DNA from: Candidatus Hydrogenedentota bacterium
GTDB lineage: Bacteria; Hydrogenedentota; Hydrogenedentia; Hydrogenedentales; SLHB01
Length of the DNA stretch: 7,356 nucleotides
Assembly: GCA_007130675.1 (NCBI GenBank)
Contig: SLSB01000121.1
Coordinates: 1 to 7,356, forward strand
Direction: 5' to 3'
Shown here: piece by piece, positions 1-4,682 of the stretch
Position numbering within the stretch: position 1 is the first letter of the stretch
How the letters are laid out: each line of letters opens with the position of its first letter
Program-made: the position numbers and the translations under genes
Notes under the pieces: generated by a model
Databases searched by the model: none
The model's input: the letters and a program-made list of their open reading frames with translations, nothing else
What the model was told of the DNA's origin: nothing

Positions 1-716
1 CCGTCGCCAGTTTCGACATCCGCGGCGGCATACTTGCGTGCCAGCATCTCGTAAGCGCTGCCCGTCAAGGCCGCCGCCATGGGACCATACAAAAAGATAA
101 ACAGTGGGAAAATGGCCAGGCATACCGCAGTCAAGGCCAGCATCTGGATGGCCAGCCCCAGCGAAAACACGGGGTTTGCCAACACGAGCAGCGCGGCCAG
201 TTTCAAGGTCGCGAAGATGCCGCCCTTTTTCTGCACCAGGGCCGGCATGACGAGGAGCGCCATCAGCGCGGCAAACACCAAACACCATAACGCCAGACCG
301 CTGAGTGCATAACCGAGCCACGCAGCGGTCCCGCGCAACATGTCGGCGTAAAACCACGTGCTCGTGGCCAGACTCGCAACGGCAAACACAAACAGCAGTC
401 CGATCGCTACCGCACGCGCGGCATGCCGGCGGATACCGTGGAAAAAGTCGCTGAGGCTGCCGTCGCGCTCGTCAATGAGAACCTTAACCAAGTGGGCGAG
501 CCCCGCGCTGGTCATGGGAAGCACGATGCCGAACGCCAGCGCGGCCGCGGGGATTCCGATCAGGGTGCGCACTGCTGGATCGCCGCTGAAAAGCCCTGCA
601 ACGGCCACCCAGCCGGGCGCCAACAGGGCAAGCGACCAGATCAATCCTGCCACCAAGAACTTACCGAGATGGTCGTAGGTGATCCAGAAGGCCATTTTCA
701 TCGCTCGAGCAAGCAT
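1..716 (-). CDS. YesL/DUF624-like integral membrane protein, partial (C-terminal end outside window)
   Basis: The minus-strand frame is open from ATG at 716 to the left edge (238 codons) with no stop, so the C-terminus is missing. The product is strongly hydrophobic, with about five to six membrane segments at roughly residues 20-43, 50-76, 102-122, 132-160 and 168-209 (the last may be two). A short polar loop at 82-99 contains DERDGSLSDFF. This layout, including the polar loop after the second helix and the 'KKGGIFATLKLA' stretch before the last hydrophobic block, resembles YesL/DUF624 proteins. These are often found near carbohydrate-uptake genes, but their biochemical role is not established. 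The start is uncertain: no Shine-Dalgarno sequence precedes ATG 716, and in-frame ATGs at 701 and 695 (giving MKMAFW or MAFW) are alternatives. An in-frame TGA at 753-755 limits any further extension. It begins 43 bases after the isomerase stop on the same strand, so it is probably the second gene of that operon. Coding is secure; the family call is moderate. Confidence 0.7.
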   Translation of the reverse strand, partial: MLARAMKMAFWITYDHLGKFLVAGLIWSLALLAPGWVAVAGLFSGDPAVRTLIGIPAAALAFGIVLPMTSAGLAHLVKVLIDERDGSLSDFFHGIRRHAARAVAIGLLFVFAVASLATSTWFYADMLRGTAAWLGYALSGLALWCLVFAALMALLVMPALVQKKGGIFATLKLAALLVLANPVFSLGLAIQMLALTAVCLAIFPLFIFLYGPMAAALTGSAYEMLARKYAAADVETGD

Positions 717-727
717 GAGGCCAACCC

Positions 728-746
728 GGCCGCAAGCAGCGCGGCC
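728..746 (-). other. Short intercistronic hairpin between isomerase and YesL-like gene
   Basis: A perfect 6-bp inverted repeat, GGCCGC and GCGGCC with a 7-base loop, lies between the isomerase stop (760) and the first possible start of the next gene (716). No T-run follows it on the minus strand, so it does not look like an intrinsic terminator. It could be an mRNA processing or translation-modulating stem, or simply chance in GC-rich DNA. Confidence 0.3.
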
Positions 747-759
747 ACCTGTTCAGCAA

Positions 760-1722
760 TCAATAGAAGACGCGGACGCGGCTTCTATTCCGCAGTTCCT
801 GGAGCCACCTGGCGTAGCGTTCCTCTGCGGCTTGGGCGCGCAGCCTGGGTTCAATGTGTTGGCGGACATCCTCGAGAGACGCCTTGCCCTCGGACTGGCG
901 TTCTTCCAGCTTGAGGATGTGATAGCCGCCGGGCGTTCGCAGTACCTCGCTGATGCCACCCTGGGAAAGCTCGAAGGCGGCAGATTCCAGCACTTCGACC
1001 AAATCGCCTCTGGCAACCCAGCCGATAACGCCCCCGCGTTCCGCGTTGGGGCCCTTCGAGTAAGCCCTCGCTACCTCGCCAAAATCACCGCCTTCTTGCA
1101 CTTCACGCAGGATTTCGCCCATGCGTGCCTTCACGACCTCCGCCTCGGCATTATCATCCACAGGCAGAAAGATCTGGCGCAGCCGCAGCCGCTCGGGGTG
1201 TGTAAATTCGCTTTGGTTGTCCTGATAGTACTGGGCCACGTCGGATTCGGAGACGGCAACCCGCCTTTCGAATTCGTTGAGTTTACGCGCGGCCATGCCC
1301 CGCGCCAGAGTTTGCTTGCGCAACCGTACGCGCAGGTCGCCGAGGGTCTCGCCTGCGGCCTCGAGTTCCCGGTTGAATTGGTCAGGGGAATCATACATTC
1401 TCCGCAATTCGCGCAACCGTTCATCGACCATTGCTTCCTCGACCTCGAGCCCAGCCCGAAGCGCCTCGCGCAGCAGGAGTTTGGTGTCGATGGCCTGGTC
1501 GAGCGCTTCCCGGATCAGCGCATCCGCCGCTTCGTTGAATGCGGCCTCGTTTGGGGCTGTCGACTGAAGCTCGGCCAAACGCGGCACGATCTCCATCATG
1601 ATCTCGCTTTGGAGAATTGCTTCGGTATCCACCGTCGCCAGGACTTGGTCCACAATCTCAGCGTGGGCGGCCAGACCAGGCGCCATTACCGCCAAAATCG
1701 ACAGGATTCTCAGTGTACGCAC
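760..1722 (-). CDS. Exported SurA/parvulin-type peptidyl-prolyl cis-trans isomerase
   Basis: A 320-residue protein that likely helps fold exported or outer-membrane proteins in the periplasm. Residues 1-21 form a signal peptide (basic MRTLR, hydrophobic core, AHA before Glu22). Residues 22-46 match the start of SurA-like chaperone domains (EIVDQVLATVDTEAILQSEI). Residues 60-170 are helical and charged, like the SurA N-terminal region. Residues about 175-275 are a single rotamase (parvulin) domain: LRLRQIFL at 179-186, a GGDFGEVARAYSKGP stretch at 211-225, GGVIGWV at 230-236 and GGYHILKLEE near 265-274. A short helical tail ends in RVRVFY. E. coli SurA has two parvulin domains; this protein has one. 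GTG at 1722 is preferred because AGAGGA lies 10 bases upstream and the signal peptide begins there. An in-frame ATG at 1884 would add 54 residues with no protein-like character. It is followed by the YesL-like gene. The family call is firm; client proteins are unknown. Confidence 0.88.
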   Translation of the reverse strand: MRTLRILSILAVMAPGLAAHAEIVDQVLATVDTEAILQSEIMMEIVPRLAELQSTAPNEAAFNEAADALIREALDQAIDTKLLLREALRAGLEVEEAMVDERLRELRRMYDSPDQFNRELEAAGETLGDLRVRLRKQTLARGMAARKLNEFERRVAVSESDVAQYYQDNQSEFTHPERLRLRQIFLPVDDNAEAEVVKARMGEILREVQEGGDFGEVARAYSKGPNAERGGVIGWVARGDLVEVLESAAFELSQGGISEVLRTPGGYHILKLEERQSEGKASLEDVRQHIEPRLRAQAAEERYARWLQELRNRSRVRVFY

Positions 1723-1730
1723 CTTCGGTT

Positions 1731-1738
1731 CTTCCTCT
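1731..1738 (-). promoter_or_regulatory. Ribosome binding site that fixes the isomerase GTG start
   Basis: The minus strand reads AGAGGAAG here, with the AGAGGA core 10 bases before GTG 1722. The signal peptide starts right after this GTG, so the site argues against the upstream ATG at 1884. Confidence 0.6.
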
Positions 1739-1823
1739 TGCGTTTGTGGAACGGAAACGCTCGAAGCACTTCCGCGTCTCACATCTACCGTGTGGTCACA
1801 TCCTATTCTTGCCACAGCGCCGC

Positions 1824-1852
1824 AGGATAGCACATGCTCTCCGGCTTCGCAA
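1824..1852 (-). promoter_or_regulatory. Candidate sigma70-type promoter for the isomerase/YesL-like pair
   Basis: On the minus strand TTGCGA (1852-1847) and TATCCT (1829-1824) are separated by 17 bases. The -10 element is preceded by TGC, an extended -10 arrangement. Each hexamer matches the consensus at four of six positions. Transcription would begin near 1817 and leave a leader of about 95 bases before GTG 1722. This was found by eye only; another initiation site cannot be excluded. Confidence 0.4.
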
Positions 1853-2038
1853 ACGGCTGCGGGACCTCTGTCAAGCGGCGGCATTAGAGATGTCCGCCGG
1901 CGGGTGCGGCGAGGGCCGCGTGTATCGGGTGGTATTCTGCGGAGAACCTCGGGAGGCAGGTGTGCGGGGCCGAGATCGCGTCACAGACGGGGTGGGTTCT
2001 GTGGGGTGCGGTGGAGGCATCCTATTTTGTGCTCGTTC

Positions 2039-2164
2039 GAGCCCGATTCGGAAGGGGATTTCGAACGCGATCCCGATCCCGATCCCGATTTCGATCCCGA
2101 TCCCGATCCCGATCCCGATTTCGATCCCGATTTCGATCCCGATCCCGATTTTGAGGGGGATGGG
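2039..2164. repeat. Hexanucleotide tandem array, GATCCC/GATTTC, with decayed in-register flanks
   Basis: The core at 2069-2146 is 13 head-to-tail hexamers: ten GATCCC and three GATTTC, in the order AAABAAAABABAA (A = GATCCC, B = GATTTC). A fourteenth unit, GATTTT, follows at 2147-2152. The same six-base register continues outward with degraded units that still begin with GA. On the left these are GAGCCC, GATTCG, GAAGGG, GATTTC and GAACGC (2039-2068); on the right GAGGGG and GATGGG (2153-2164). That makes 21 GA-initial units in all. Ten GATC sites fall within 78 bases of the core. Reading it as protein gives Asp-Pro/Asp-Phe or Gly-Ile/Glu-Ile runs, which are low-complexity and probably not genuine products. 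Its function is unknown. Confidence 0.92.
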
Positions 2165-2401
2165 TGGGGTTGGCCACACACATTTTGGCGCTTGCGGAAC
2201 GTGAGGATAAGGCTGCCGGCGTGTTGCGAGGTGCCTTTATCCAGGGTGAGCGAACCGTGAACCAATGCGGTGGCAAGCCGCCGCTTTCCAAATTCACCGG
2301 AACCTTAAGGCATTTTGGGAATCCTTCTTCCCGGACCGTTGGGCAGAGCTGGTGTGTCGCCGAAATGCGGGTCTGCAACACACGTAATGTGCGGAAGAGG
2401 C

Positions 2402-3412
2402 TTAGCCTTTGCCGTGGCCGGGGGCAGCTTCGGACGCGGCGGCGTTCGCGCGGCGTTCGCTCAATTCGCGCCATGTCGTCAGGATGATGCCTTCTTCCTC
2501 GACAGTCTTCTTGACGTCTTCGTCGAGCATCACCAGCAGGTCAGCCAGGCGCGTTTCACCCGAGTCCGAGATGTGCTTGAACACCTCGGTGGGCCGCGTG
2601 GGGTGAATGATGATCTGGGTTACGCCTGGTTCGACCCGGCGCAACAGGTCGATCATATTCGTCTTCTTTTCCTCGAACGTCGTCCATCCGTACGTATCCG
2701 AGAAGAGATCGTCAAGCATTGGCAGGCCCGAGTCCCACACTTGTTTGGCCACTGCGCGGATGGCGGGAAACAGCTCGGCCATGTCGGCATACTCTTCCTG
2801 GGCCAACGTCGCATGGCCGCCGGGGATCATGATCGGGATCTGCATTTCCATGCCGACCTTCACATACGCCGCGAAAAACTCCATGGTGGCAAACAGCGTT
2901 CCCATGTGGGTGTCGAGATGGGTGATGGGCAGTCCCATGGTCTTGGCGCGGTCAATCTGGGCGCGAATTTCGGCTTCGACCTCCTGGGGGGTGGCGTTTT
3001 CGACCACCTGGGCCACGGTTCGCCACAGGCATCCCTCATCGTCAACCAATCCCGGCACGAGGAATTTCCCCGCCACGGGGCCCCATCGGTAGTTTTCCCA
3101 CTCGGATGTTAGCGTGAGATGCAGGCCGTTGTCGATGTCAGGGTTTTGGGCGCAATACGTTGCGAATTCCGACACCCAGGGGCATGGCATCATGGTGCTC
3201 ATCGAGGTGAGAAGGCCGTCCTCGAGGGCCTCGATGATGCCCACATTCGCGTCGTGCGACATGCCCGCGTCATCGGCATGGAATATGACAACTTTCGCGC
3301 CCGGTTCCCAGCCGAGCAGCTCGGCATAGGTTGGTCCGATGTCGTCATCGGCCAGCACCGCGGCACTGAGCAGGTAGCAGATCGAAATGGGCACCGTGGC
3401 AATCGCTCTCAT
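2402..3412 (-). CDS. Exported ChbG/YdjC-like carbohydrate deacetylase
   Basis: A 336-residue protein of the YdjC/ChbG group, whose studied members remove acetyl groups from N-acetylated sugars such as chitooligosaccharides using a divalent metal. Visible family signatures are HADDAGMSHDANVGI at 45-59 (Asp47/Asp48 as catalytic and metal residues), GLHLTL at 96-101 (His98), THLDTHMGT at 164-172 (His165, Asp167, His169) and IIIHPTRP at 267-274. Residues 1-21 are a signal peptide ending in VLA before a DDD run. The Cys at 12 is not in a lipobox, so a periplasmic or secreted protein is expected, whereas E. coli ChbG is cytoplasmic. The usual Asn-Ala-Asp-Asp start of the first motif is His-Ala-Asp-Asp here, and the second His of the H-x-D-x-H-x-H motif is Gly171. 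GAGGAG lies 11 bases before the ATG. It is the last gene of the symporter operon, 73 bases after its neighbour. The substrate is not known. Confidence 0.85.
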   Translation of the reverse strand: MRAIATVPISICYLLSAAVLADDDIGPTYAELLGWEPGAKVVIFHADDAGMSHDANVGIIEALEDGLLTSMSTMMPCPWVSEFATYCAQNPDIDNGLHLTLTSEWENYRWGPVAGKFLVPGLVDDEGCLWRTVAQVVENATPQEVEAEIRAQIDRAKTMGLPITHLDTHMGTLFATMEFFAAYVKVGMEMQIPIMIPGGHATLAQEEYADMAELFPAIRAVAKQVWDSGLPMLDDLFSDTYGWTTFEEKKTNMIDLLRRVEPGVTQIIIHPTRPTEVFKHISDSGETRLADLLVMLDEDVKKTVEEEGIILTTWRELSERRANAAASEAAPGHGKG

Positions 3413-3485
3413 GGCTTCGTTGCTCCTCAGGTGCAGGGCGTTGCAGGGGCGCTCGATACGCGAACACGCCGCTCTTCCCCGGTTT

Positions 3486-4061
3486 CTATTCGGCCCGTTT
3501 CCGGACGCCGGCCTTTGCGAACGCCGAAAGCACGGCCGTCTTCATCTTGGGGCCGGTCTTGTCGCCCGACGCGGCATCGTGCAAGGCGATGTCAATGGCG
3601 CCCGGCAGACGTTCGTAGTACCACACCCAAAACGGGTAATAAAACAGTGTCACCGAGGTTGTGCCCTGTGGCGTAGGCCGGTCGCGCTGCCCGCGCCGGC
3701 GCATAATGGCCCGCAACAGCTCCTGCCGTCCGATGCGCTCGGCCTCTTGGGCGTCCATGCGCGGCGGAAACGCGGTCTCGGGTTCGGCATCCTGGAATCC
3801 GCCGCCAAGCTCGACGATCATAAATGTTCCCGCGTACGCATCTACCGCCAGATGGACCAGCGCATTCTTTCCGCGCCCCGACGCTTCCAACTCGACAAGA
3901 TAATGGGGCATCCATATCAATTCGAGCCGCGGCAACCCTGCATTGGGTGGGGCACCGCGCGGCCACAGGCGGCTGAGCATCCGGCCGAGCCATCCGAAGC
4001 GTTTGTTGTGAAAATGGGCTCTCGCCTGCGCTTCGGTCACCCTGGCCGGGACGGTTTTCAT
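3486..4061 (-). CDS. Conserved-looking protein of unknown function with duplicated beta motif
   Basis: A 191-residue protein with no signal peptide and no clear membrane segment, so probably cytoplasmic or peripherally membrane-bound. The N-terminal 38 residues are basic (KRFGWLGRMLSRLWPRG). Two similar segments follow. The first, about 46-78, reads LELIWMPHYLVELE and then DAYAG at 74-78. The second, about 137-166, reads VTLFYYPFWVWYYE and then DAASG at 162-166. Between them is a charged helical stretch (101-125, ending in RRR). The C-terminus is basic (AGVRKRAE). Strand pairs ending in Asp-Ala-x-x-Gly recall PepSY-like folds, but this is only a resemblance. Its ATG overlaps the stop of the upstream small membrane gene by four bases (ATGA), so the two are probably translationally coupled. 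That suggests a role linked to the symporter complex. No enzyme motif was recognised. Confidence 0.75.
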   Translation of the reverse strand: MKTVPARVTEAQARAHFHNKRFGWLGRMLSRLWPRGAPPNAGLPRLELIWMPHYLVELEASGRGKNALVHLAVDAYAGTFMIVELGGGFQDAEPETAFPPRMDAQEAERIGRQELLRAIMRRRGQRDRPTPQGTTSVTLFYYPFWVWYYERLPGAIDIALHDAASGDKTGPKMKTAVLSAFAKAGVRKRAE

Positions 4062-4318
4062 GAACCTTCAGATTTGCGTTTGAGGCTGCGGTAGCCTCGA
4101 AAGCCAAGCAGGCCCAGGCTCACGCCAATGCAGAGCAGCACCAGCCCGGCGATGATATTCACGACCATGGCGTGCGGCCGCTCGGCCCAGAACGTTCCTA
4201 TCAGGACCGGTATCGCGATGAACGTAATAAACCCCCCGAGGACCATCTGGGTCTCGGCGTCGCGATGGCCGTATTGCTTGTGCGCGGTTTCATGGGCGGG
4301 AGGATGCTCTTCGCTCAT
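4058..4318 (-). CDS. Small two-helix membrane protein, unknown function
   Basis: An 86-residue protein with a polar, His-rich N-terminus (His5, His9, His13, His18) and two hydrophobic segments at about 26-45 and 50-74. The tail is basic (RGYRSLKRKS), which by the positive-inside rule would face the cytoplasm. A near-perfect Shine-Dalgarno sequence, AAGGAGGT (4324-4331), lies five bases before the ATG, so this small gene is very likely translated. It ends in a four-base ATGA overlap with the next gene. It may act as an accessory subunit of the symporter, by analogy with small two-helix proteins encoded beside other SSS transporters (for example YjcH beside ActP), but no sequence similarity to those was recognised. 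Confidence 0.78.
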   Translation of the reverse strand: MSEEHPPAHETAHKQYGHRDAETQMVLGGFITFIAIPVLIGTFWAERPHAMVVNIIAGLVLLCIGVSLGLLGFRGYRSLKRKSEGS

Positions 4319-4323
4319 GATTT

Positions 4324-4331
4324 ACCTCCTT
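4324..4331 (-). promoter_or_regulatory. Strong ribosome binding site for the 86-residue membrane protein
   Basis: The minus strand reads AAGGAGGT, a full match to the anti-Shine-Dalgarno core, five bases before ATG 4318. It is the strongest such site in the window and supports a real, well translated small gene. Confidence 0.75.
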
Positions 4332-4345
4332 GATGCGGTTGCGGT

Positions 4346-4642
4346 CTAGAGAAACAGATACACCACGAGATGGGGCAGCATGGCCGCGATAGTCCACAGC
4401 CGCAAATCGTACCTTAACTTCTTGGCGGGCGCTTCGAGATTGACATAGGCTTCTTTCAATCCCACGAAGACCCACACCGCGGTCGCGGCAAAGAAGGCCA
4501 CGGCCACAATGCGTGCGGTGGGCATGTAGAATTGGCCCACGAAGGCGTCAATAGGATGAAAGACAGCCCGTAGCGGCGGCCCAAAGACCGCATCGATTGC
4601 GCCCGCAATCGCACCTATCAATTGTGTCAGAAGTTCGCCCAT
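4346..4642 (-). CDS. Small membrane protein, unknown function
   Basis: A 98-residue protein with a moderately hydrophobic N-terminal stretch (about 4-28, possibly amphipathic) and two clear membrane segments at about 43-62 (ARIVAVAFFAATAVWVFVGL) and 82-98, the latter running to the C-terminus. A charged loop lies between them (about 63-81, EAPAKKLRYDLR). AGGA is placed about nine bases before the ATG. It starts 40 bases after the symporter stop and ends 27 bases before the 86-residue gene, so it belongs to the same transcript. It may be a partner of the symporter. No family was recognised. Confidence 0.75.
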   Translation of the reverse strand: MGELLTQLIGAIAGAIDAVFGPPLRAVFHPIDAFVGQFYMPTARIVAVAFFAATAVWVFVGLKEAYVNLEAPAKKLRYDLRLWTIAAMLPHLVVYLFL

Positions 4643-4682
4643 GGTTTGCTATCCTTTATGTACGCAGCGTGCGCCAGCGCAG

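Larger units (their letters stand above)
1723..2401. other. Gene-less intergenic region of 679 bases
   Basis: It lies between the deacetylase stop (2402) and the isomerase start (1722), both on the minus strand. It holds the candidate isomerase promoter near its left end and the hexamer array in the middle (2039-2164). G-rich stretches flank the array (1989-2006 on the left, 2155-2173 on the right). Open frames across it on both strands are low-complexity or extend from antisense frames, have no convincing start, and look non-coding. No intrinsic terminator with a T-run was found after the deacetylase stop, and no tRNA or other RNA gene was recognised. Confidence 0.6.

Noticed and set aside
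1791..1800. TGTGGTCACA as a CRP-type operator
   Set aside because: CRP sites have TGTGA and TCACA arms separated by six bases; here the arms are four bases with a two-base gap.
679..1830. Long plus-strand open frame (383 codons) opposite the isomerase gene
   Set aside because: It is antisense to a gene with a clear signal peptide and parvulin domain, and its translation shows no domain or plausible start signal. GC-rich codon bias commonly opens such frames.
2039..2164. Hexamer array as a CRISPR array
   Set aside because: The units are six bases and contiguous with no spacers, and no cas gene is present.
1598..2260. Plus-strand frame reading the hexamer array as Asp-Pro/Asp-Phe repeats
   Set aside because: It starts inside the isomerase gene on the opposite strand, has no ribosome binding site and no domain outside the repeat. 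The array reads as low-complexity peptide in every frame.
2267..2284. Hairpin GCGGTGGC-AA-GCCGCCGC as a terminator after the deacetylase
   Set aside because: It is more than 100 bases past the stop, lacks a T-run on the minus strand, and its minus-strand form has a mismatch.
2317..2332. GGGAA/TTCCC inverted repeat as a terminator
   Set aside because: On the minus strand it is followed by A residues, not T, so it does not fit an intrinsic terminator for the operon.
2022..2474. Minus-strand frame reading the array as Asp-Arg/Asn-Arg repeats
   Set aside because: It begins out of frame inside the deacetylase gene and has no independent start signal or domain.
3350..3412. Lipoprotein signal in the deacetylase
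   Set aside because: The only Cys near the start (residue 12) is preceded by Ile-Ser-Ile inside the hydrophobic core, which does not fit a lipobox; a normal signal peptidase site after residue 21 fits better.
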